Source: an uncultured Eubacterium sp.
Lineage (GTDB): Bacteria > Bacillota > Clostridia > Lachnospirales > Lachnospiraceae
DNA: 20,813 nucleotides
Reading direction: 5' to 3'
Assembly: GCA_910585745.1 (NCBI GenBank)
Contig: CAJUFM010000058.1
Location: 1 to 20,813 of the forward strand
The notes below the pieces were generated by a model. The model did no database searches, was not told the origin of the DNA, and saw nothing but the letters and a program-made list of their open reading frames with translations. Positions 13,855-20,813 of this stretch are shown here, one piece after another (positions within the stretch are counted from its first letter, which is position 1; every line of letters starts with the position of its first letter). The position numbers and the translations under genes were made by a program.

Positions 13855-14518
13855 CATCCCGGCGCTGGATCACCTTAACCGATGCAAAAATACATCCGGC
13901 AAAGATCAGCAGTGCTGCGGCAGCCATGGAGATCAGATAGATCAACTTATTATGAATGAAAAAGTCTTCCAGCCAATGAAGACTGCCCTCTTTGCCCTTT
14001 TCTCCAATATAATTGATCAGAAAGAAAAAGATAAAACCCGGCAGCATTCTCAGGATGTTCATCCACTGGGTATTTTTTCCCCTGCCCGCAATATACAGGA
14101 TAAGAAACTGCACAGAACCTACAATGAGGCTCAAAGCAACTGCCACAACACTAAAATACATATCGAAATAGGTGACATGAAACCCTTTGATCCAGCCCAC
14201 TGCCATCACGACACCAATACCGTATGCCACGGCTGCCAGCAAAATTGTCCCCAGACACATATAACGCCCCACAACCCGTTCCCTGTCACTGCCGGGAAGC
14301 ATCTGAATAAAGGAAGACATATTTCTGTTTTCCAGGCAGTAAGGCGTCGTAGAGACGATGAGCACCCCAAAACAAAGATAAGAGATGGTAAATATCATAT
14401 CCTGGGAAGCTTTGGAATATATGGACATAAAGACCACGAATACGGGAAAAGCTATCATTACTACTTTTTGATACTTATAAAATAAAAAATCTGTCTTCAT
14501 AAATTTAACCCAGTTCAT
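13847..14518 (-). CDS. ABC-2 type transporter permease
   Basis: 223 residues with about six hydrophobic spans (for example VVMIAFPVFVVFMSIY, ISYLCFGVLIVSTT, LGTILLAAVAYGIGVVMAVG, YFSVVAVALSLIVGSVQFLI, MLPGFIFFFLINYI, LIYLISMAAAALLIFAG). A charged cytoplasmic loop includes SFIQMLPGSDRERVVGRYM, typical of ABC-2 permeases of the small GntR-linked exporters. It partners the ATPase encoded just upstream. The ATG overlaps the ATPase stop (ATGA). The substrate is unknown; related YtrA-type operons respond to cell-envelope antibiotics. It converges on azlD. Confidence 0.85.
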   Translation of the reverse strand: MNWVKFMKTDFLFYKYQKVVMIAFPVFVVFMSIYSKASQDMIFTISYLCFGVLIVSTTPYCLENRNMSSFIQMLPGSDRERVVGRYMCLGTILLAAVAYGIGVVMAVGWIKGFHVTYFDMYFSVVAVALSLIVGSVQFLILYIAGRGKNTQWMNILRMLPGFIFFFLINYIGEKGKEGSLHWLEDFFIHNKLIYLISMAAAALLIFAGCIFASVKVIQRRDAI

Positions 14519-15387
14519 ACCATCTCCGCCTTTCTTCTATTTGCCTCTTTTTGAAATGCCACAATGATCTGATTCACTGTTGCTTTCTCTACCAGTATCT
14601 CTTTTGGCAGCCCCGCCGCCTCATCCACCGGAAGCACTCCATAAAACCCAAATTCCGATTCAGAAAAACCGATCACTGCCTTTTCCTTTACCCTCTTTGC
14701 ATCTTCTCTTCCGCCTTTTACCACCACATAGTTTTCCAACAGATCATCCTTCGCCTCACAGAATACTTTTTTCCCATTTTCGATATAGAAGATATAATCT
14801 GCGATCTGCTCCAGGTCCTCCATGATGTGAGTGGAAAACAAAACACTGTGTTCTCCGTCTTCAATATAGTTCTGCAGTATTTCCATGATCTCTTCCCTGG
14901 TCACCGGGTCCAGCCCGCTGGTGGCCTCATCCAGAAGAAGGACCCTGGTCTTGCGGGATAATATCCCAGCGAACATCAGCTTGATCTTCATTCCCCTGGA
15001 AAAATCACCAATTTTCTTATTCTCTGGAAGCTCCCAGCGTTTTATGCATTCATCAAAATGTCTGCTGTCAAAATCCTTATAAAAAGACTTCATAATCCCC
15101 CGCACATCCTTTATGCGGAACTCCGGATAATAATAGGATTCATCCCCGATATAACCTATGCTCTCTTTTACTGCTGCCGGATCCTCCTTCATGGACACTC
15201 CGTCCACCAGCACGCCTCCCTCCGTCAGCTTATAAAGCCCCGTGATCAGATTGATACTAGTGGTCTTCCCCGCTCCGTTCTGCCCCACATACCCCATGAT
15301 ATACCCTTTGGGCAGCGAAAAACAGATGTCCTGCAGAGAAAAATCATTAAAATGTTTACTCATATGGTTCACTTCAATCGCATTCAT
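14515..15387 (-). CDS. ABC transporter ATP-binding protein
   Basis: 290 residues from the preferred start MNAIEVNHMSKHF. Walker A is GQNGAGKTT, the signature is the degenerate FSRGMKIK (in place of LSGGQ, common in this exporter subgroup), Walker B is VLLLDEATSGLD, and the switch His is in FSTHIMEDLEQIAD. A C-terminal extension of about 80 residues follows the ATPase core. The ATG at 15385-15387 is preferred because GGAGG lies about 12 bases upstream and the gene then begins one base after the GntR stop; a longer frame of seven more codons overlaps that gene. It energises the adjacent permease, and the GntR protein very likely controls the operon. Confidence 0.9.
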   Translation of the reverse strand: MNAIEVNHMSKHFNDFSLQDICFSLPKGYIMGYVGQNGAGKTTSINLITGLYKLTEGGVLVDGVSMKEDPAAVKESIGYIGDESYYYPEFRIKDVRGIMKSFYKDFDSRHFDECIKRWELPENKKIGDFSRGMKIKLMFAGILSRKTRVLLLDEATSGLDPVTREEIMEILQNYIEDGEHSVLFSTHIMEDLEQIADYIFYIENGKKVFCEAKDDLLENYVVVKGGREDAKRVKEKAVIGFSESEFGFYGVLPVDEAAGLPKEILVEKATVNQIIVAFQKEANRRKAEMV

Positions 15388-15388
15388 A

Positions 15389-15754
15389 CTATAAATGTTC
15401 CTCCACATATCTTATAATTTCTTCCTCCGACATTTCCAGATACTTTGCATTCACCTTCATAACTTCAAAGGCTTCCTCCATACGTTTCTGGTACTGTTCC
15501 CTGACAACGGAATTATTTTTGCCGAGAACGATACTTCCCTTTCCCTGTCTGGAGACAATATACCCTTCACTCTCCAGCTCATTGTATGCCCTAGTAGTAG
15601 TGATCACACTGATACCAAGCTCCTTTGCCAGTTTCCGGATGGAGGGCAGAACCTCTCCCTCAGGGATCGCCCCAGAAAGGATCTGCTCCTGGATCTGGTC
15701 AAAAATCTGCCGGTATATAGGCAGTTCTGACTCATTTGATAAAATAATGTTCAT
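15389..15754 (-). CDS. GntR-family regulator, YtrA type
   Basis: 121 residues. The N-terminal 75 residues form a GntR winged helix: LPIYRQIFDQIQEQILSGAI, VLPSIRKLAKELGISVITTT, RAYNELESEGYIVSRQGKGS. The short helical C-terminal tail of about 45 residues without a ligand-binding domain marks the YtrA subfamily, which represses its own ABC-transporter operon. The first gene of the GntR-ATPase-permease operon. A strong promoter and a tandem-repeat operator-like sequence lie directly upstream. Confidence 0.92.
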   Translation of the reverse strand: MNIILSNESELPIYRQIFDQIQEQILSGAIPEGEVLPSIRKLAKELGISVITTTRAYNELESEGYIVSRQGKGSIVLGKNNSVVREQYQKRMEEAFEVMKVNAKYLEMSEEEIIRYVEEHL

Positions 15755-15776
15755 ATTTTTCTCTTTCCTTTTTGTT

Positions 15777-15794
15777 ATACTGTATATACTGTAT
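15777..15794. promoter_or_regulatory. Tandem ATACTGTAT operator-like site
   Basis: Two back-to-back perfect copies of ATACTGTAT (15777-15785 and 15786-15794), together inverted-repeat-like (TATAC/GTATA). The site begins about where transcription of the GntR operon should start, given the -10 at 15802-15807. A YtrA-type repressor bound here would block initiation, so autoregulation is inferred. Confidence 0.55.
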
Positions 15795-15801
15795 ATATCT
15801 T

Positions 15802-15829
15802 ATTATATACACTTAAGCCAGATTGTCAA
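15802..15829 (-). promoter_or_regulatory. Consensus promoter of the GntR-ABC operon
   Basis: Minus strand: perfect TTGACA (15824-15829) and perfect TATAAT (15802-15807) with a 16-base spacer. A promoter this strong fits an operon normally held off by a repressor. It is divergent from the carB promoter, whose -35 lies about 30 bases away. Confidence 0.8.
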
Positions 15830-15859
15830 TTGTTTTTTGTCCTTTCGGTTAAAAAATTC

Positions 15860-15887
15860 TTGTGGTTTTCGGTTTTTGCGTTATAAT
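15860..15887 (+). promoter_or_regulatory. Promoter of carB
   Basis: TTGTGG (15860-15865) and a perfect TATAAT (15882-15887) with a 16-base spacer. The predicted leader is only about 30 bases, too short for a PyrR attenuator, so control, if any, is at initiation. Confidence 0.7.
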
Positions 15888-15924
15888 ATATAGTTAGAGA
15901 TAAAGAACAAGGAGGAAACAACTT

Positions 15925-18900
15925 ATGCCTAAAAGAACTGATATTCACAAGGTGCTCATTATCGGCTCCGGTCCGATCATCATTGGGCAGGCATGTGAAT
16001 TCGACTATTCCGGAACTCAAGCATGTAAGGCACTGAAAAAACTAGGATATGAAATCGTATTGGTAAATTCCAATCCGGCTACGATCATGACTGATCCAGA
16101 GACAGCAGATGTTACATATATCGAACCGCTGAACGTAGACCGACTGGAGCAGATCATCGCAAAGGAACGCCCAGACGCCCTGCTTCCCAATCTGGGAGGA
16201 CAATCTGGACTGAACCTGTGTGCTGAATTAAATAAGAAGGGTATTCTTGACAAATATAATGTTAAAGTCATTGGTGTTCAGGTGGATGCCATTGAGCGCG
16301 GGGAAGACCGCATTGAATTTAAGAAGACCATGGACAAGCTCGGGATCGAGATGGCCCGCAGTGAGGTTGCCTACAGCGTGGACGAGGCACTCTCCATCGC
16401 TGACAAGCTGGGATACCCGGTAGTGCTCCGTCCCGCTTATACAATGGGAGGCGCCGGAGGCGGTCTTGTCTATAATAAAGAAGAATTAAAAACTGTCTGT
16501 GCCCGTGGCCTGCAGGCAAGCCTTGTAGGACAGGTTCTTGTAGAAGAGTCCATTCTAGGCTGGGAAGAACTGGAACTTGAAGTTGTCCGGGATGCAGAGA
16601 ACAATATTATCACAGTCTGCTTTATCGAAAATATTGATCCTCTTGGTGTTCATACCGGAGATTCCTTCTGTTCAGCGCCGATGCTGACCATCTCTGAGGA
16701 ATGTCAGAAACGGCTTCAGGAACAAGCATATAAAATAGTAGAATCTGTACAGGTCATCGGCGGAACCAATGTGCAGTTTGCCCATGATCCTGTATCTGAC
16801 CGTATCATTGTTATCGAAATCAATCCCCGTACCTCCCGTTCTTCTGCCCTTGCTTCCAAGGCAACCGGTTTTCCTATCGCCCTTGTATCAGCGATGCTGG
16901 CATCCGGGCTGACACTGAAGGACATCCCCTGTGGCAAATACGGTACTTTGGACAAATATGTTCCCGACGGCGATTATGTCGTGATCAAATTTGCCCGCTG
17001 GGCATTTGAAAAATTCAAAGGCGTGGAGGACAAGCTGGGAACACAGATGCGTGCAGTAGGAGAAGTTATGAGTATCGGCAAGACCTACAAAGAGGCTTTC
17101 CAAAAAGCCATCCGAAGCCTGGAAACGGGACGTTATGGTCTCGGACATGCCAAGAATTTTGACACCATGACCAAGGAACAGCTGCTGCAGCTACTGATCA
17201 CCCCTTCCAGTGAGCGCCATTTTATCATGTATGAGGCACTCCGCAAGGGAGCTTCTGTGGATGAGATCTTTGAGATCACAAAAGTAAAGACCTACTTTAT
17301 CGAGCAAATGAAAGAACTTGTGGAAGAGGAAGAAGAACTTCTGAAATCCAAAGGAAAACTGCCATCAGATGACCTGCTGATCAAGGCAAAAAAAGATGGT
17401 TTTTCGGATAAATATTTGAGCCAGCTGCTGGAGATCCCAGAAGAGGATATCCGCAGCCACCGCATCGAGCTGGGTGTGGAAGAGGCCTGGGAAGGGGTTC
17501 ATGTAAGCGGTACGGAAAACAGTGCTTATTACTACTCCACCTACAACGCACCAGACAAAAATCCGGTAAACACAGACAAACAGAAGATCATGATCCTGGG
17601 CGGCGGCCCTAACCGGATCGGCCAGGGTATCGAATTTGATTACTGTTGTGTCCATGCAGCTATCGCCCTGAAAAAACTCGGTTTTGAAACGATCATTGTC
17701 AACTGTAATCCCGAAACGGTGTCCACAGACTATGACACTTCCGATAAACTGTATTTTGAGCCTCTGACACTGGAAGATGTGCTTTCTATCTATAAGAAGG
17801 AGAAACCACTGGGTGTCATCGCTCAGTTTGGCGGTCAGACTCCTCTGAACCTCGCCGCAGAGCTGGAGAAAAATGGCGTCCGTATCCTTGGAACCTCTCC
17901 TTCCGTCATTGATCTGGCAGAAGACCGTGATCTGTTCCGTGATATGATGGATAAACTGGAGATCCCGATGCCAGAGTCCGGCATGGCCACCACTGTGGAC
18001 GAAGCGATCTCCATCGCGGAAAAAATCGGTTATCCGGTTATGGTACGCCCTTCCTATGTACTTGGCGGCCGGGGCATGGAAGTGGTATATGATAATGAGA
18101 GCATGACAGAATACATGAAAGCAGCGGTAGGCGTTACACCGGATCGTCCGATCCTTATTGACCGCTTTTTAAATCATGCCCTGGAGTGTGAAGCGGATGC
18201 CATCAGCGACGGTATAAATGCCTTCGTCCCTGCTGTTATGGAACACATCGAACTAGCAGGCGTACATTCCGGAGATTCTGCCTGCATTATTCCATCCGTC
18301 CATATTACGCCGGAAAACGTAGAAACGATCAAGGAATATACAAGAAAGATCGCTGAGGAAATGCATGTCAAAGGTCTTATGAATATGCAGTACGCCATCG
18401 AGAACGGAAAGGTTTATGTGCTGGAGGCAAATCCGAGAGCTTCCCGTACCGTGCCTCTCGTATCCAAGGTTTGCAACATCCGCATGGTTCCTCTGGCTAC
18501 AGAGATCATCACGGCAGAACTGACAGGACGTCCTTCACCAGTTCCGGAATTAAAAGAGCAGAACATTCCGAACTACGGTGTGAAGGAAGCCGCATTCCCA
18601 TTCAATATGTTCCAGGAAGTGGATCCGGTTCTCGGACCAGAAATGCGCTCCACAGGCGAAGTTCTCGGTCTGTCCCGTTCCTACGGCGAAGCATTCTTCA
18701 AGGCCCAGGAAGCAGTACAGTCCAAACTTCCTCTGGAAGGCACTGTCTTGATCTCCGTCAATGCCAAAGACCGTCCGGAAGTGACGGAGATAGCCCGAAG
18801 CCTCTCCGAGGATGGCTTCAAGATCATCGCCACAGGAAGTACCTATGACCTGATCTCCTCCTCCGGCATTCCTGCAGAAAAGGTGAAAAAGCTCTATGAG

Positions 18901-19149
18901 GGACGTCCGAACATTCTGGATATGATCACCAACGGAAATATCCAGCTGATCATTAACTCACCGGTGGGCAAGGAAAGCGTACATGACGACAGCTATCTGC
19001 GAAAGGCAGCCATCAAAGCAAAGATTCCTTATATGACGACCATTGCAGCTGCCAAAGCCACCGCTGACGGTATCCACTATGTGAAGACACATGAAAGAAG
19101 TGAAGTGAAATCACTGCAGACACTGCACAGTGAGATCACGGATAAATAA
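15925..19149 (+). CDS. carB: Carbamoyl-phosphate synthase large subunit
   Basis: 1074 residues, the normal length. The first ATP-grasp half begins VLIIGSGPIIIGQACEFDYS and runs to about residue 400. After the oligomerisation region, a second half starts near 550 with ILGGGPNRIGQGIEFDYCC. The C-terminal allosteric MGS-like domain covers about 936-1074 (GTVLISVNAKDRPEVTEIAR, ATGSTYDLI). It makes carbamoyl phosphate from bicarbonate, ATP and ammonia delivered by CarA, feeding pyrimidine and arginine synthesis. AAGGAGG (15909-15915) sits 9 bases before the ATG. The glutaminase partner carA is not adjacent: upstream is a divergent ABC operon and downstream a terminator. Apart from that it looks fully functional. 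Confidence 0.97.
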   Translation: MPKRTDIHKVLIIGSGPIIIGQACEFDYSGTQACKALKKLGYEIVLVNSNPATIMTDPETADVTYIEPLNVDRLEQIIAKERPDALLPNLGGQSGLNLCAELNKKGILDKYNVKVIGVQVDAIERGEDRIEFKKTMDKLGIEMARSEVAYSVDEALSIADKLGYPVVLRPAYTMGGAGGGLVYNKEELKTVCARGLQASLVGQVLVEESILGWEELELEVVRDAENNIITVCFIENIDPLGVHTGDSFCSAPMLTISEECQKRLQEQAYKIVESVQVIGGTNVQFAHDPVSDRIIVIEINPRTSRSSALASKATGFPIALVSAMLASGLTLKDIPCGKYGTLDKYVPDGDYVVIKFARWAFEKFKGVEDKLGTQMRAVGEVMSIGKTYKEAFQKAIRSLETGRYGLGHAKNFDTMTKEQLLQLLITPSSERHFIMYEALRKGASVDEIFEITKVKTYFIEQMKELVEEEEELLKSKGKLPSDDLLIKAKKDGFSDKYLSQLLEIPEEDIRSHRIELGVEEAWEGVHVSGTENSAYYYSTYNAPDKNPVNTDKQKIMILGGGPNRIGQGIEFDYCCVHAAIALKKLGFETIIVNCNPETVSTDYDTSDKLYFEPLTLEDVLSIYKKEKPLGVIAQFGGQTPLNLAAELEKNGVRILGTSPSVIDLAEDRDLFRDMMDKLEIPMPESGMATTVDEAISIAEKIGYPVMVRPSYVLGGRGMEVVYDNESMTEYMKAAVGVTPDRPILIDRFLNHALECEADAISDGINAFVPAVMEHIELAGVHSGDSACIIPSVHITPENVETIKEYTRKIAEEMHVKGLMNMQYAIENGKVYVLEANPRASRTVPLVSKVCNIRMVPLATEIITAELTGRPSPVPELKEQNIPNYGVKEAAFPFNMFQEVDPVLGPEMRSTGEVLGLSRSYGEAFFKAQEAVQSKLPLEGTVLISVNAKDRPEVTEIARSLSEDGFKIIATGSTYDLISSSGIPAEKVKKLYEGRPNILDMITNGNIQLIINSPVGKESVHDDSYLRKAAIKAKIPYMTTIAAAKATADGIHYVKTHERSEVKSLQTLHSEITDK

Positions 19150-19207
19150 GTTCAAATGATATTAGCCAGGCGGCGCGGATCCGAACCTGCCAAGCTAAGA
19201 TAAAATA

Positions 19208-19263
19208 AGAACCCAGCGGGGAATTTCAAGAATGTTTGTTGAAATCCCCGCTGGGTTTATGTT
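19208..19263 (+). terminator. Strong bidirectional terminator after carB
   Basis: AACCCAGCGGGG (19210-19221) pairs perfectly with CCCCGCTGGGTT (19246-19257), and the stem continues inward with ATTTCAA/TTGAAAT after a one-base bulge. The plus-strand tail is TTTATGTTTATT; the minus-strand tail is TTCTTATTTTATCTT. It can end both carB and the convergent HNH gene, whose stop is 12-15 bases away. Confidence 0.88.
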
Positions 19264-19274
19264 TATTACTGCTC

Positions 19275-19859
19275 TCACTCACCTTTTTCAAATGCGTCTT
19301 GTATGTACTTTTTTAATATGATATTGGAGTAAATATAATAATCCTTTTCTTCTTCATTCAGCACATTATCGCAAAACAACTCTTCAAGTCGGCTCTGTGT
19401 CTCATATAAATGCTGAATCTTCCAAAACAGATCTGTTCTTCTTATATCAAAATGAAGGCTTTGGCACATGTACTTTCCCAATTTTGTTTTTCCCTGTATA
19501 AATCCATGATCATTCCGCTCCAGGTGCTGATCAAACTCCTCCGTCGCCGGATCAACAAAACCGATATAACCATCATTAGGCACATTCTTATCTTTTGTAG
19601 GCCACTTTTTAGACTTCGTTCGATTACATTTAGGACAGGCAAGAACCAGATTATTATATTTTTGGGTAAGCTCTGGTGCAAGACTTTGAGGCACAAAGTG
19701 ATCGATATGAAATCTCTGATGCATGATTTCTCCACTTTTCCCACAATAACCGCACATCCAATAAAAATCTTCCAATAAATATTCTCTGGCTTCCTGATAT
19801 CCGTTTAATTCTCCAACATTTGTTCTCCGCCGAACCGTCTTATTACCGTGTACTCTCAA
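19275..19859 (-). CDS. HNH endonuclease
   Basis: 194 residues. The HNH fold is at about 30-85: zinc cysteines Cys36 and Cys39 (CGYCG), the catalytic HIDHFVPQS (His51-Ile-Asp-His54), NNLVLACPKCNRTKS with Asn70 and zinc cysteines Cys75 and Cys78. All the core residues are present, so an active DNA-cutting nuclease is likely. The remaining 110 residues are mostly helical and not recognised. The start codon is TTG (19857-19859), chosen because AGGAGG ends 5 bases upstream and no ATG fits; that site overlaps the stop codon of the receiver gene, so translation is coupled. Third gene of the GHKL-receiver-HNH module. The A/T-rich codon use of this module differs from carB next door, a hint of transfer. 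Confidence 0.88.
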   Translation of the reverse strand: MRVHGNKTVRRRTNVGELNGYQEAREYLLEDFYWMCGYCGKSGEIMHQRFHIDHFVPQSLAPELTQKYNNLVLACPKCNRTKSKKWPTKDKNVPNDGYIGFVDPATEEFDQHLERNDHGFIQGKTKLGKYMCQSLHFDIRRTDLFWKIQHLYETQSRLEELFCDNVLNEEEKDYYIYSNIILKKYIQDAFEKGE

Positions 19860-19868
19860 TATTTCCTC

Positions 19869-20513
19869 CTACTGATCATATTTTTTTACAATACGATCTC
19901 CAATTGCAAGCAACGCATCTAATTTTTCTTCAAAATCATTTGTTAGAACCTTTTCTGGAAGCTTCTCAATCATACCATAAGAAGACAACACCTGATATAG
20001 CCTGAGATATTCCTTTTCTTCTGACAGTGAAAGATTCCCCTCTTTCTTTTTTTCATGTAATAACAGATACTGCTCTTTCTTCTCTTCGCTACGCTTTTTG
20101 AACACATCAGCACTCTGTTTCAGAATATCAACAAACTCTGCCAGTTTTTCAAGCTTTACAGGATCATCTCCCTCGGTATCAAATATTGTCTTAGAATATC
20201 TATTTCGCCGCGTCACAAGACCATCATTGATCTGATCCTGTTCCACCGCTGTCAAAATAAAACACTCCAGATCCCTCATCTGATCATTGATATAATTAAT
20301 AAGTGTAGAACCATTAAAACCAAAAGATCCCGCCATCTTGTAATCTACTAAGAGTACTGCAATCCGTTCCTCATATATTTTATCCAAAAACTCTTCTTTG
20401 GTATTACAATTTTCCAATAGAATGAGATCCACATCTGCATATCTACGTTTAAGTTTTTTCCTGTAATTCTCATACTGGGTTGGCTGGTCATCAATATACC
20501 CTATCCTATACAT
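19869..20513 (-). CDS. Response-regulator receiver protein with helical C-terminal region
   Basis: 214 residues from the preferred start MYRIGYIDDQ. Residues 1 to about 120 are a receiver domain: acidic pair Asp8-Asp9 (YIDDQP), phospho-acceptor Asp57 (LLVDYKMAG), Thr88 (FILTA) and Lys108 (YSKTI). All residues needed for aspartyl phosphorylation are present. No DNA-binding output domain follows. Instead, about 119-214 is charged and helical, partly coiled-coil-like (QSADVFKKRSEEKKEQYLLL), unrecognised. The ATG at 20511-20513 has GGAGG five bases upstream; a TTG four codons earlier lies inside that site. It overlaps the kinase gene's end by 8 bases. It probably relays the kinase signal to the nuclease or sequesters phosphate, by inference from context. 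Confidence 0.85.
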   Translation of the reverse strand: MYRIGYIDDQPTQYENYRKKLKRRYADVDLILLENCNTKEEFLDKIYEERIAVLLVDYKMAGSFGFNGSTLINYINDQMRDLECFILTAVEQDQINDGLVTRRNRYSKTIFDTEGDDPVKLEKLAEFVDILKQSADVFKKRSEEKKEQYLLLHEKKKEGNLSLSEEKEYLRLYQVLSSYGMIEKLPEKVLTNDFEEKLDALLAIGDRIVKKYDQ

Positions 20514-20813
20514 ATTTTCCTCCAAAACTTACAATTACTTTAAAACCTTTGCTTATTATTTTATTTTTTGATAAATCTATATCTCCATTATACTCCAGTA
20601 TGGTTCGATTTACAATCCACATTCCCATCCCTGTCCCATCCTCATCTTTATCACTGGGAATTCCTCTATCACTTTCAAAAGCCTCCAGAATCAGCTCCGG
20701 CCGCTTTTTATACTTAGGCGTCAGTCCCCACCCCGTATCTTCATAATAAAGAATGAATCCCTCTTCTCTTTTTTCAATCGTTACTTTGATCTCTTTTTTA
20801 TCCAGCACCTCTT
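20506..20813 (-). CDS. GHKL-type ATPase / histidine kinase, C-terminal fragment (runs off window)
   Basis: About 102 residues of the 3' end are visible; the frame stays open to the edge of the window, so this is not a start. The ATP-binding signatures are the G1 box YYEDTGWGL (DxGxGL) and the G2 box GTGMGMWIVNRTILEYNGDI (GxGxG followed by a helix). The last strand GFKVIVSFGGKYV ends the fold. The phospho-accepting His domain or other sensor would be upstream, outside the window. The gene overlaps the receiver gene by 8 bases. Either a sensor kinase for that receiver or a GHKL ATPase of another kind (for example a MORC-like one) is possible. Confidence 0.82.
   Translation of the reverse strand, partial: EVLDKKEIKVTIEKREEGFILYYEDTGWGLTPKYKKRPELILEAFESDRGIPSDKDEDGTGMGMWIVNRTILEYNGDIDLSKNKIISKGFKVIVSFGGKYV

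Noticed and set aside
13826..14485. 219-codon open frame on the plus strand opposite the ABC permease
   Set aside because: Composition rich in His, Gln and Cys, no family resemblance, and the opposite strand has a coherent membrane protein coupled to its ATPase.
15888..15924. PyrR-type attenuator or leader control before carB
   Set aside because: The predicted leader is about 30 bases and shows no hairpin set.

Overview
The window looks like the chromosome of a low-to-mid GC Gram-positive gut anaerobe, most likely a clostridial Lachnospiraceae relative. This rests on strong purine-rich ribosome binding sites (AGGAGG type), consensus sigma-A style promoters, dense short operons, and the family make-up (YgiQ radical SAM protein, clostridial-type MscL with a Cys-rich tail, YtrA-type GntR with ABC transporter, Rpn-family transposase remnant, small palindromic repeats). 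The genus cannot be fixed from the sequence alone. No rRNA, tRNA, CRISPR array or complete insertion sequence was seen.

Layout, left to right. Positions 1-5160 are all minus strand: the first codons of a dTDP-glucose 4,6-dehydratase (1-55), a MerR regulator fused to a SAM methyltransferase (86-1288), a YgiQ-type radical SAM protein (1360-3210), and an FGGY sugar kinase (3410-5017). A terminator and two palindromic elements lie between the last two. Positions 5256-8556 (minus) hold a UvrD/PcrA-like helicase overlapping the 3' end of gltX. Positions 8769-9600 hold the wreck of an Rpn-family (PD-(D/E)XK) transposase gene, cut in two by a 163-bp palindromic MITE-like element. Positions 9677-11522 (minus) are a base-excision-repair operon, mutY followed by an exonuclease III gene. 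A structured, largely non-coding stretch of about 500 bp follows. Then come plus-strand genes for a small membrane protein, mscL, azlC and azlD (12071-13854). Positions 13847-15754 (minus) are a compact GntR-ABC ATPase-ABC permease operon that ends tail-to-tail inside azlD. It is divergent from carB (15925-19149), which ends at a strong bidirectional terminator.

The right end (19275-20813, minus) is a tightly coupled three-gene module: a GHKL-type ATPase/histidine kinase (C-terminal part only), a response-regulator-like receiver protein with all phosphorylation residues intact, and an HNH nuclease. The genes overlap or share ribosome binding sites, so they are probably made together. A kinase-receiver-nuclease chain resembles two-component defence architectures such as Detocs, but this combination is not one I can match to a named system. 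It is the best candidate here for an undescribed system.

Other points of interest are the precise splitting of the transposase gene by the MITE-like element; a palindromic repeat that creates a false upstream start for ygiQ; a MerR-style promoter with a 19-bp spacer in front of the MerR-methyltransferase gene; a tandem ATACTGTAT operator for the GntR protein; a palindrome shared by the two sides of the mutY/membrane-protein intergenic region; and carB standing without carA.
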